A stretch of DNA of 64,000 nt, taken from the NCBI GenBank assembly GCA_050260675.1, contig JBLNCN010000012.1, positions 15,497-79,496 of the forward strand, in the 5' to 3' direction. Positions 32,418 through 40,139 of the stretch are shown here, piece by piece (the first letter of the stretch is position 1; each line of letters begins with the position of its first letter). The notes under the pieces were generated by a model that was not told the origin of the DNA, made no database searches, and saw only the letters and a list, made by a program, of their open reading frames with translations. The translations under genes and the position numbers were made by a program. This stretch comes from JBBDIP01 sp050260675. Its GTDB lineage: Bacteria > Bacillota > Sulfobacillia > Fermentithermobacillales > Fermentithermobacillaceae.

Positions 32418-33172
32418 GTACAAATGGCCGCAGGCGGACGGTTCTGTTCGACCTGGACGGGACCCTTTTGCCGGTAGAGATGGGCTTCTTCTTCAAGCAT
32501 TACATGAACGCCCTGGCGAGGGCCTTTGCGGACAAGATGACTCGGGAGGCGTTCGAAAAAGCTTTGCTGGGAGCCACGCATGAGACCATTAACAACCTGG
32601 ACCCGTCCGTGGGAAATCTGAAAGCCTTTGCCGATGCTTTCACCAGGCGGTCGGGTCTCGACTGGGACGACGTGTGGCCCACCATACAGCGTTACTATAT
32701 CGAGGACTACCCCAGCCTCAGGCAGCACGTGCCCGCGGACGACGTTGCTCTATCCGTAGTCCGGCATTGCGTCGAGAGCGGGTGGGACGTGGTTCTGGCT
32801 ACACAGCCGCTGTTTCCCGAGATCGCGGTCCGTGAACGCATGGGGTGGTGCGGGGTGGACTCGCTGCCCTGGCGCTTCATATCTACCATTGAGAACATGC
32901 ACTTCTGCAAGCCTCATCTCGCCTACTACCGGGAAGTGCTAGAGAAGGCGGGGCTACGGCCTGACGAGTGCATCATGATCGGCAACAATATGCAGGAGGA
33001 CATGGTGGCCAGGAAGCTCGGGATGAAGACCTTCCTGGTTGAGGACCACCTGATTGACAGTGGAGAGGACCTGGCGCCCGACGGACGGGGACGACTCACT
33101 GACGTCCCTGCGTTTCTAGACCGAAACCATCTCGCCGGCGACGAAGGAGTCGAGGCGGGAGCGAGGAAGTAA
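32414..33172 (+). CDS. HAD-superfamily hydrolase
   Basis: A 252-residue cytoplasmic phosphatase of the HAD superfamily. Motif I is VLFDLDGTLLP near the N terminus. Motif II is around VVLATQP, the lysine motif is in the FCKPHLAYY segment, and motif IV is MIGNNMQEDMVARKLGM. A helical cap lies between motif I and II. TTG 32414 is the start because GAGGGGG (32398-32404) lies 9 bases upstream and it overlaps the aldolase stop (TTGA). The open frame upstream is a shadow of the aldolase. It may dephosphorylate a sugar phosphate related to the aldolase reaction; the substrate is not evident. Confidence 0.88.
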   Translation: MSTNGRRRTVLFDLDGTLLPVEMGFFFKHYMNALARAFADKMTREAFEKALLGATHETINNLDPSVGNLKAFADAFTRRSGLDWDDVWPTIQRYYIEDYPSLRQHVPADDVALSVVRHCVESGWDVVLATQPLFPEIAVRERMGWCGVDSLPWRFISTIENMHFCKPHLAYYREVLEKAGLRPDECIMIGNNMQEDMVARKLGMKTFLVEDHLIDSGEDLAPDGRGRLTDVPAFLDRNHLAGDEGVEAGARK

Positions 33173-33211
33173 TTACCTCTAGTTTCGCACTCAGGCGACT
33201 TGGGGGTAGTT

Positions 33212-34132
33212 GTGGTGCACACCTTCGCCATCCTCTTCGGGTCCGTACTGGGATTGGGGAGTCTTGTCGGGTTGATCGCCAGCATAGTGGGCAGGAACAT
33301 GGGAGGACTTATCCTTTCGGTGTTCTTCGGCATCCTTGGCCTCATTCTGGTCTACGTGGGTAAGAACACGCGGCCGACGCCGGCTAGACAGGCGCAAAGC
33401 AGTGTCCGGACCGTACCGGATCAAACGAAGGCAGTTGTGGCATCGCCCACAACCCCCGCTCCCGGCACTGGGAGCAGACCCACTGTTGCTCGTGGACAAC
33501 ATGTTGCTCCGGAATCGGCCGGCGGCAAGGTGTACTACGAACGAGATAATATGGGCACAAGGCAGGACACCTTCGATAAGGCCGTCAGTTACTGGGCAGC
33601 CCGAAGGGGGCTTGTCGAACCGCCTCCGTTCGTCCTATACGTTTTCAGCCGCGAAGAAGATGCAAGGGATGCTCTGCTTGAACTGCCCTGTATCCATGTG
33701 GCGGCAGACTCCAATAGGCTTATATGCACCGATGTGATGACCTTCGGGTATTACCCCATAGCCGGTTCATATGAAGCCTTTCTCGGCGACGGTGATCTGA
33801 CTTACGAACTGTGGGAAAAAGCCAGAAACAGCTTCGTTAAGCACGGCGGAACCCTAAAGAATGAACAGGCGCCCGCCAAGAAGGAGACTGCTCATAGCGG
33901 TGCTCCTGTGCAGCTGGATTCAGTCAAGTTCATAAGGGAGCAGCACGTAAACGACCAGTATGGCGACACGGTCTATAGAGTGTATCAAGCGCCTGATGCG
34001 GATACCGCGAAGGAATTCCTTTCACGCAATCCTGTCGACAAGCGCCTCTACTACATCGTTGTTGAGACCCCTGAAGGGAATTATGGTCGGGACATCGACG
34101 GCATCTACAAAGAGGGAGAACGCCGCAGCTGA
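33212..34132 (+). CDS. Unrecognised membrane-anchored protein with duplicated-looking soluble region
   Basis: A 306-residue protein I do not recognise. Two hydrophobic segments at the N terminus (about VHTFAILFGSVLGLGSLVGLIASIV and LILSVFFGILGLILVYV) are followed by a Pro/Thr/Gln linker and two soluble modules. One is around YYERDNMGTRQDTFDKAVSYWAARRG to LTYELWEKA. The second starts near SVKFIREQHVNDQYGD and ends TPEGNYGRDIDGIYKE. GTG 33212 or 33215 is favoured over TTG 33200, though the ribosome binding site is weak (GGGGGT). It follows the HAD gene by about 40 bases and ends in a terminator. Only a membrane location is supported. Confidence 0.65.
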   Translation: MVHTFAILFGSVLGLGSLVGLIASIVGRNMGGLILSVFFGILGLILVYVGKNTRPTPARQAQSSVRTVPDQTKAVVASPTTPAPGTGSRPTVARGQHVAPESAGGKVYYERDNMGTRQDTFDKAVSYWAARRGLVEPPPFVLYVFSREEDARDALLELPCIHVAADSNRLICTDVMTFGYYPIAGSYEAFLGDGDLTYELWEKARNSFVKHGGTLKNEQAPAKKETAHSGAPVQLDSVKFIREQHVNDQYGDTVYRVYQAPDADTAKEFLSRNPVDKRLYYIVVETPEGNYGRDIDGIYKEGERRS

Positions 34133-34161
34133 CGGGGCCAAGCATCTGGCCCGGCCCCGTC
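34131..34161. terminator. Terminator between the membrane-anchored protein and M14 peptidase genes
   Basis: GACGGGGCC (34131-34139) pairs with GGCCCCGTC (34153-34161) around a 13-base loop. The stem starts in the stop codon of the upstream gene and faces the convergent M14 gene. T-rich sequence follows only weakly. Confidence 0.55.
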
Positions 34162-34173
34162 TCGCTGTTACCC

Positions 34174-35838
34174 TTAGTCCGGAAGGATCTCCGTTGTGAC
34201 AGTCCCTGCTCTCTCGGTCTCCACGGTCAGGGTTCCTAGACTCTTGCTCCTGAAGCCCTTCTCGATCTTGAGCACAAACCGGATCTTCCTCTCCAGCCCA
34301 AACGCGCCCCCGCTCCAGCCGGGAAGGTGCGGCAGCTCCTCGTACGTCTTGCCGGTCAGGAGCGACACTCCCCTCGCGAGCACGAGTCTCACTTTCAGCG
34401 GTTTCACAGCCTTAACCGCCTGTGCCTGCTGGGATCCTGATGTGGGCAGGTATCCCATGTTCTTGACAGCGCACGTGAACTCATACTGGCCTTCAGCGAT
34501 CTTGTCGCACTGCAGATTGTAGAGATGGATTTGTGGCAGGGTCTCCGCGAGCATCAATGAGAACATGCAGTTCTTGTGGCATTCTTGTTCCAGGAGCTTC
34601 GGAGGAGGATTCTGCCTCATGAACTTGGGATCGAGGCCGCCGATCTCCACCTTCCCCAGCTGGGGATGGTCGAACTCCTTCCACGGGTGAAAACCCTCGC
34701 CGGCCAGTTCCTTGTCGATGTAGGCCATGACCTTGACGTCATCCTCTTCGGCCTGATCCTCGGACAGAGTGAGCCGCTGGCGGAGATCCCGCTTGGGTAC
34801 TCCGGCCCGTCCATGGAGGTCCCACAACTCAACGGCGTAGGACATGATCCCGCGCACATCGTAGGCAAAGTCGATGAAGCTGCCGGTGGACGGGCGGCGC
34901 TGGTCCATCGTGAAGCCCTCAAAGATGGAGACGCAAGGGTATCCCGTGATCTCCTGGCCACGGCGGCCGGTTGCGAGATATGCCATGAGGTCGGGCTGGG
35001 GGATATCACGGTCAGGACCTGCTGTCCTCGCCCGCAGGATGTACCCGCCCGACGTGTGGTACGAGAGGGTCATTGCGATGTTGGGATGGCGCAGGAAGAA
35101 GTCGCCCACGGCTCTCGTTTCCGGCTCGGAGAACGGATAGGGTCCCGGGCCGGTCTGCTGGTTGGCGGCGTGCCAGTTGCCCGGATAGTTGCGGTTCAGA
35201 TCCAATCCCCACCTTGGCCTGCCCTGCTTCAGCTCAACTCCGTCAAACTGCAGGAATATGCCCTCGCTGACCATGCGGTAGTACTTTCCGCCGGTCTCGC
35301 CCGGCTTTCGGCGGGCCATCACCCTCGGGTCCTTCTCAGAGATCTTCCACTGCCCTGCCGGGTCCTCCCACCTCATCTGCAGGATGCGGCCGTCTCTGTC
35401 CACATCGCCGGGCATCAGGCCCTCGCCGAAATCGTCATCGGGGTATGGACGCACACTGGAACGGAGGCTGAATGGGGATGTCAGGTACAACTCGGCGCCG
35501 TCGGGACTGATCCGCGGCAATATGTAGAAAGTCTTGGTATCGAGGAGCGCTGTCACCTCGGCATTCTTCTCGTAGTTCTCCAACAGGTATTCGATGGTGT
35601 ACACGCACACTGCGGAGCCTGTGACTTCGCCGGCGTGGTGATTGCCGTCGATGTAGATGGCGGGCTTAGTGGAGTGGGCGCCGGTCTTCTTCTGGGTCAG
35701 GATGACTGCCCAGAGGTCCCTACCCTCGTAGCTCTTGCCTGCGGACTCGAGTTCGACCAAGTCCGGATACTGCTTCTCCACCTTCTCAAGGAAACCAACT
35801 AGCTCCTCGTACACAAGGTAACGCGGCGTTTCGGGCAA
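34174..35838 (-). CDS. M14-family zinc carboxypeptidase, copy 1
   Basis: A 554-residue M14 metallocarboxypeptidase. The HxxE zinc motif is in DGNHHAGEVTG (about residues 73-83), the third zinc His in LSYHTSGGY and the substrate-binding region in DLNRNYPGNW. Catalytic Glu is expected in the SYAVELWD segment. The C-terminal about 130 residues (after LEQECHKN) form an additional beta domain shared with the paralogue at 40140. No signal peptide is seen. TTG 35838 is a plausible start with a GAGGGA signal upstream. It is the last gene of its minus-strand block, facing a hairpin. It would remove C-terminal residues from peptides inside the cell. Confidence 0.88.
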   Translation of the reverse strand: MPETPRYLVYEELVGFLEKVEKQYPDLVELESAGKSYEGRDLWAVILTQKKTGAHSTKPAIYIDGNHHAGEVTGSAVCVYTIEYLLENYEKNAEVTALLDTKTFYILPRISPDGAELYLTSPFSLRSSVRPYPDDDFGEGLMPGDVDRDGRILQMRWEDPAGQWKISEKDPRVMARRKPGETGGKYYRMVSEGIFLQFDGVELKQGRPRWGLDLNRNYPGNWHAANQQTGPGPYPFSEPETRAVGDFFLRHPNIAMTLSYHTSGGYILRARTAGPDRDIPQPDLMAYLATGRRGQEITGYPCVSIFEGFTMDQRRPSTGSFIDFAYDVRGIMSYAVELWDLHGRAGVPKRDLRQRLTLSEDQAEEDDVKVMAYIDKELAGEGFHPWKEFDHPQLGKVEIGGLDPKFMRQNPPPKLLEQECHKNCMFSLMLAETLPQIHLYNLQCDKIAEGQYEFTCAVKNMGYLPTSGSQQAQAVKAVKPLKVRLVLARGVSLLTGKTYEELPHLPGWSGGAFGLERKIRFVLKIEKGFRSKSLGTLTVETERAGTVTTEILPD

Positions 35839-36032
35839 ATCCGTTCCCTCGCTTTCTGACTGCGCGGTCTTCGTTAGGACGTAATTCGTGGACTACAGGG
35901 TATATCCTTTGGCGCCGGTAGCACCGGCGATCATCGAACGGCCGGCACACGGGGGCGAGATGCGCAGTGGGGCTGCGAAGCGACAGCCGCAGAGAGGGCT
36001 GCAGAGTCGGACATCTGTGCTATCCTGATCCT

Positions 36033-37148
36033 ATGGGACAAGCACATGCATTCAGGAAGACGACAAACCATGACCAATGGGAACCGGAATCCGGCGTCGG
36101 GAGCCTCGCTACGGTTGAAGTGGATCTGGGAGGCCCGGTGAACCTCGCTGCCACGCTGGAGTGCGGTCAAGCTTTCCGTTGGCGCAAGGCCTGTTTCCCT
36201 GGCCGGCCTGACCTCGTAGCCGCCTACACGGGCGTGATACCGGTCGGAAGAACCACCGGCACCGCGCGCCGCGAAATAGTCTCGGCTAGCGAGATAGCCC
36301 CGTGCTCCCGCATAACGCCGCGCCAGCTTGCAGTCTACGTTGGGCAGGCGGAACCCGTTACCTCCAAGATCATGGTGGCCTATGATCCTACCTACGCACA
36401 AGACGACACCGGCCTAGCGGAGCCACAGCCGTGTGCATGCAGTCATGGGGAACAGCCCGCAGACCCGCCGCCCGTTGGGCATATCAGTGATGCAGTCCGC
36501 CTGTACTTCGCGGCCGACGACGACGTCGCAGCCATCGAAGCCGAGGTGGCCAGGCTGGACTCTGTGATGGCCGGCGCCGTGAAGGAGGCTCACGGCCTTC
36601 GCATCCTCCGGCAAGATCATTGGGAGTGCCTGGCATCCTACGTTCTGTCCATCAACAACAACATCCCAAACATATCCCGCATCGTGGAGCACTTCTCCTT
36701 ATGCCTCGGAGAACCGGTTGGACTCGGCCTCCACAGTTTTCCTCCGCCGGAGAAGATCGCGTGTCAGGACAGCGGGTTTCTGCGTCAGTCCAAGTGCGGC
36801 TTCCGCGACAGGTACTTAAAGGATGCCGCGGAGCGAGTGGCTTCTGGCGAGGTGGATCTGACGGGCTTGGAGCGTATGCCCACGGAGCAGGCAAGGGAAC
36901 GCCTTATGCGCATCCGGGGCGTCGGCCCCAAGGTAGCCGACTGCGTGCTGCTGTTCGGGTATCACCGGCTCGACGTATTTCCATCGGATGTGTGGATTTC
37001 CAGGGCGATGTCCCGCTACTACCTTGGCGGAGGCGCGGTAACTCCGAAAATGGCCCGCGAGGAAGGCATGCGCAGGTTCGGCCCGCTGGCCGGATATGCT
37101 CAGGAATACCTGTTCTGGAGGGCCCGGGGAGACGATTCCCTACGCTAA
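36033..37148 (+). CDS. OGG1-type 8-oxoguanine DNA glycosylase
   Basis: A 371-residue HhH-GPD glycosylase/lyase of OGG1 type that excises 8-oxoguanine from DNA. The N-terminal OGG domain has AATLECGQAFRWRK. The HhH-GPD domain shows INNNIPNISR, the hairpin RGVGPKVADC with catalytic Lys300 and the catalytic Asp319 in FPSDVWI, 19 residues apart as in OGG1. A Pro/Ala/His-rich insertion of about 45 residues separates the N-terminal domain from the catalytic domain (DTGLAEPQPCACSHGEQ), making it longer than usual. ATG 36033 is chosen; an in-frame ATG 35967 lacks support. Its end overlaps the convergent EamA gene by 4 bases. Confidence 0.88.
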   Translation: MGQAHAFRKTTNHDQWEPESGVGSLATVEVDLGGPVNLAATLECGQAFRWRKACFPGRPDLVAAYTGVIPVGRTTGTARREIVSASEIAPCSRITPRQLAVYVGQAEPVTSKIMVAYDPTYAQDDTGLAEPQPCACSHGEQPADPPPVGHISDAVRLYFAADDDVAAIEAEVARLDSVMAGAVKEAHGLRILRQDHWECLASYVLSINNNIPNISRIVEHFSLCLGEPVGLGLHSFPPPEKIACQDSGFLRQSKCGFRDRYLKDAAERVASGEVDLTGLERMPTEQARERLMRIRGVGPKVADCVLLFGYHRLDVFPSDVWISRAMSRYYLGGGAVTPKMAREEGMRRFGPLAGYAQEYLFWRARGDDSLR

Positions 37149-38203
37149 GCCGATGGCGCGCGCCTGGAATTGAGCTCGCTTGACCGTCGCGAGGCTCCCG
37201 CGATGCTCACCGTCCATATCGACCCGAGGACGAGTAGAACCCCAATGACTTGGAGGAACGTGAGGCTTTCGTTCAAGATGAAGTAGCCGAAGAGGCAGGC
37301 TGCCACGGGCTCCGACATTGCCACGATTGATCCGCGAGTCGCCTCGACCTTGTTGATGCCGTCGGCAAAGAGGATGAACGCCGCGGTACCCGGTCCCATC
37401 CCTATTAGGAGGAGCAGCAGCCACGTGTGGGGTGTCGCGGTCGCTATCTTCGCGAACACCTCCGGGGGTCTGCGAGTGATGACTGTGAGAAGCAGGGAGA
37501 GATCAGCCGCTCCCAGCGCCATAGTCCAGAAATTCAGCGTGATCGGCCCGTACCTGGTCCCGACTCGCTTATAGATGAGGGTCTGAGAGCCGTACGCGAG
37601 CCCCGACATGAGGCCCGCAGCCACGCCCAGCAAGTTGACGTTGAGGCGTCCGGCACCCGGCCCGATGAATCCCGAGGTGAGCGCAACTCCGAGGACCGCT
37701 CCGCTGAGGGCCATGGACTTGGCTCTTGTCATGGGCTCTTTGTACACAAGGTAGGAGATCAGCATCACGAAGAACGGCGCCGTGTAGTTAAGTGTCACCG
37801 CCACTGCCACGCTGGTCTTGGAAAGGGCGTAGAAGTACGTCGTCTGCGAGAGTACGACCGCCAGGAAGCCAAGAGCTAGGAAAACCGGGATGTCCCCTGA
37901 GGACGGGACGGACGGGTCCACCTGCGACTCGCCGTTGGCTGAGTTGGCGGAGGCTTCGGCCATTGTAGAGGTCGCAGCGACTGCAGAGGCCGCGGCTGTG
38001 GCAGAGGCAACCATGAGCCTGCGGTTCCGCGTCCGGCGGACAGCTCCCCTGATCAGGAGCCAACTCCCCATGAACCCGAGAGAGAAGATGGCGCGGCCAA
38101 GGACAATATCCCAGGACGTGAATCCCGCCTCGAGCAGTGCCCTCACAAGCGGGCCTGTTACAGCCCATATAAACCCGGCCGATGCGATCTCCAGGTAGCC
38201 CAA
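37145..38203 (-). CDS. EamA-family (DMT) transporter
   Basis: A 352-residue membrane protein with ten predicted hydrophobic segments arranged as two EamA (DUF6) repeats, typical of drug/metabolite transporters. A hydrophilic Ala/Ser/Glu-rich insert (about residues 70-105, TMAEASANSANGESQVDPS) lies after the second helix and is not usual for the family. The C-terminal repeat includes the ESLTFLQVIGVLLVLGSIW segment. The start is TTG 38203, with GGAGGCG about 12 bases upstream, which is acceptable but not ideal. It is tail-to-tail with the glycosylase gene. Substrate unknown. Confidence 0.85.
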   Translation of the reverse strand: MGYLEIASAGFIWAVTGPLVRALLEAGFTSWDIVLGRAIFSLGFMGSWLLIRGAVRRTRNRRLMVASATAAASAVAATSTMAEASANSANGESQVDPSVPSSGDIPVFLALGFLAVVLSQTTYFYALSKTSVAVAVTLNYTAPFFVMLISYLVYKEPMTRAKSMALSGAVLGVALTSGFIGPGAGRLNVNLLGVAAGLMSGLAYGSQTLIYKRVGTRYGPITLNFWTMALGAADLSLLLTVITRRPPEVFAKIATATPHTWLLLLLIGMGPGTAAFILFADGINKVEATRGSIVAMSEPVAACLFGYFILNESLTFLQVIGVLLVLGSIWTVSIAGASRRSSELNSRRAPSA

Positions 38204-38334
38204 GATTGCCTACGACGCCTCCGATGCAATGACGTTACCTCTCCATCATGGCACAACTGGAGCGGCTCGGCGAGGGATTCCGACGTGATGGGTCCGGCGG
38301 GGTCTACGCCGAGCCCGCAGGTGCCCAATGATCA

Positions 38335-38396
38335 AGAAAACACGGATAATCGCTACCGACCATCCAGAAAACCCGGATGATCGGTTCTAACCGACC
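38335..38396 (-). repeat. Direct repeats with palindrome upstream of EamA gene
   Basis: AGAAAACACGGATAATCG (from 38335) and AGAAAACCCGGATGATCG (from 38366) are near-identical direct repeats, each ending in ACCGACC (38361 and 38396). The second contains the palindrome TCGGTTCTAACCGA (38381-38394). They are about 130-190 bases upstream of the EamA start and may be regulator sites. Confidence 0.45.
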
Positions 38397-38414
38397 GCAA
38401 GATACGGGAATCGA

Positions 38415-39536
38415 TCAGCTAAGAGGGGTGTAGGCGCTGGCGAGACCCGGAGTGATGTATACTTGCCTATCGACCGTGACGAAGATAGCTTCCACGCCGC
38501 CGAACGGCACAGCGGAACCTGCGGAATCTGGCGCCTGTTGTTTAGGCGGCGTCTGCTGCACCTGCGGCCTCCGAAGGTTTTCGAGCATTTCCATCCCCCG
38601 CTCCAGTCCCAGGACAAACAGGGCAGTCGATAGGCCGTCGGCGATCATGGACTCGTCAGCGACTACTGTTACGCTGCGGAGGCCCGATTCGGCGGGATAG
38701 CCGGTTCGCGGATCAATGATGTGATGGTACCGCCTGCCGCCGGCCTCGAAGAACCGTTCATAGTCGCCGGAGGTGACCACCGACTTGTCGCGGAGAGATA
38801 GGAAGCCCAGGCAGTCACCCCTTGGCGCATCAGGGTCCTGGATTCCCACTCTCCATGGGGAACCGTCTTCCTTTCCGCCAAGCAGGGCGACATTGCCGCC
38901 GAGATCGATCATGGCCGACGCAATACCCCGGCGACGGTATACGTCTACCGCCCGGTCCGCGGCGTAGCCTTTGGCGATACCCCCTAGGTCTACCATCTGG
39001 CCTTGCTTCGTGAGCCGCGCGACAAACGCCGAGCGGCGCAGCGGGAGGGGTGTGGAGCGAGCCAGTTCGAGGCACCTGAAGTCAACCAGTTCCCGCGCCT
39101 TCGCGACGACCTCGGGAGAAGGGACCTCCGGATTGTCAGCAGTCACTCTCCAGAGGGCAATGAGCGGCGCGGCGGTTACATCGAATGCCCCGCCGGACAT
39201 GCGCGATATCCCAAGAGCAGCCTCGAGCACGCAGGCGGTCTCGCGGTGTATTGAGACAGCCGACTTCGTGTTTGAGCCGCCTGCCTCCGTGAGGCTTAGG
39301 TCAGCCGGTAAGAGGTTATCCGATTCGGCCGCGGGACGGGTCGCGCTCCTGTTTAGCCGCCCAATATCGCTGTCAGGTCTGAACCTGCTGAGAAGCCGCT
39401 CCAGCCGCTGGATCTCGCGCGAAGCCGCGGCTGCAGCGCCGCGAGAGTCCACGCCGTATACGGTCTGGCTCACCGCAGTATTCATGCAGATATCGATCCT
39501 CGATGAGACCTCCGGCGGCTTGCGCGCAAACAACAA
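38415..39536 (-). CDS. apbE: FAD:protein FMN transferase ApbE
   Basis: A 373-residue ApbE (flavin transferase) that attaches FMN covalently to a threonine in FMN-binding domain proteins outside the membrane, using FAD and Mg. Family features are RLLSRFRPDSDIGRLN near the N terminus, the LGGIAKGYAAD motif, the IDLGGNVALLGGKEDGSPW segment and HHIIDPRTGYPAES. No clear signal peptide or lipobox is present in the predicted N terminus, which is unusual for exported ApbE. TTG 39536 may not be the true start, and ATG 39485 is an alternative. The adjacent FMN-binding protein gene is its likely substrate. Confidence 0.93.
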   Translation of the reverse strand: MLFARKPPEVSSRIDICMNTAVSQTVYGVDSRGAAAAASREIQRLERLLSRFRPDSDIGRLNRSATRPAAESDNLLPADLSLTEAGGSNTKSAVSIHRETACVLEAALGISRMSGGAFDVTAAPLIALWRVTADNPEVPSPEVVAKARELVDFRCLELARSTPLPLRRSAFVARLTKQGQMVDLGGIAKGYAADRAVDVYRRRGIASAMIDLGGNVALLGGKEDGSPWRVGIQDPDAPRGDCLGFLSLRDKSVVTSGDYERFFEAGGRRYHHIIDPRTGYPAESGLRSVTVVADESMIADGLSTALFVLGLERGMEMLENLRRPQVQQTPPKQQAPDSAGSAVPFGGVEAIFVTVDRQVYITPGLASAYTPLS

Positions 39537-39545
39537 TGTGACCGC

Positions 39546-39920
39546 CTACTTCACTAGAGCGTTCTCGATTGCCTTGAGCAGCGCTTTGCTGGTCACAGTC
39601 GCCCCGGAAACAGTATCCACGTTGGGGGACTGGGCGGCGATGACCCTGTCCCGCTCCGTCGCAAAGATCCTCTGGGACCCCGGGTCCTTTCCCGAGATTA
39701 GTTCAATGCCGGTTATCTTGTAATCCTTCACCGTCACGGCCACCGTGTAATTCCACCGGCCCTGTTTGAACGTCCCCTCATGGACTCCATCAGCCACTTT
39801 TCCGAGGTCGACATCTCCGATGGTCAGGCCTTTGACGGCCCCCATTCCGCTCATGAGAGCTATCAATATCACAACCACGAGCACAGCGAATCCACTCACG
39901 AAGTACCACACTTTTCTCAT
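39546..39920 (-). CDS. Membrane-anchored FMN-binding domain protein
   Basis: A 124-residue protein with one N-terminal hydrophobic segment (FVSGFAVLVVVILIALMSGMG) and an FMN_bind domain. The acceptor motif is VDTVSGATVTSKALL, in which the threonine of the SGAT segment would carry covalently linked FMN. It lies 9 bases before apbE in the same direction, so the electron carrier and its flavinylating enzyme are coproduced. It probably acts as an extracytoplasmic one- or two-electron shuttle. Its redox partner is not encoded next to it. ATG 39920 is the start. Confidence 0.88.
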   Translation of the reverse strand: MRKVWYFVSGFAVLVVVILIALMSGMGAVKGLTIGDVDLGKVADGVHEGTFKQGRWNYTVAVTVKDYKITGIELISGKDPGSQRIFATERDRVIAAQSPNVDTVSGATVTSKALLKAIENALVK

Positions 39921-39991
39921 CCATCTCCCCGCCTATGCCTTCTAGGATCACCAATTGCCGAGCCGCGAGCGCTGAACAAGCACTTGCTGTC

Positions 39992-40009
39992 GGCCAGCGG
40001 GCGCTGGCC
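39992..40009. other. Palindrome between divergent FMN and M14 genes
   Basis: GGCCAGCG (39992-39999) and CGCTGGCC (40002-40009) are perfect inverted arms two bases apart. The position between divergent transcription units fits an operator for one or both. Confidence 0.35.
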
Positions 40010-40139
40010 AAACACCTATTCTAGCACTTCCGAGGCCCAGGGGTTGCTCGAGATTGCAGTCTATCCATGCAAGGATATCCACCCACGACAAGAGAAGTAC
40101 TAACGACTGAAGATTACGAGTCTCTGAAAGGGTGGTAAC

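Noticed and set aside
34576..35802. 408-codon plus-strand frame opposite the first M14 gene
   Set aside because: The minus strand carries the complete M14 motifs; the plus frame is their mirror.
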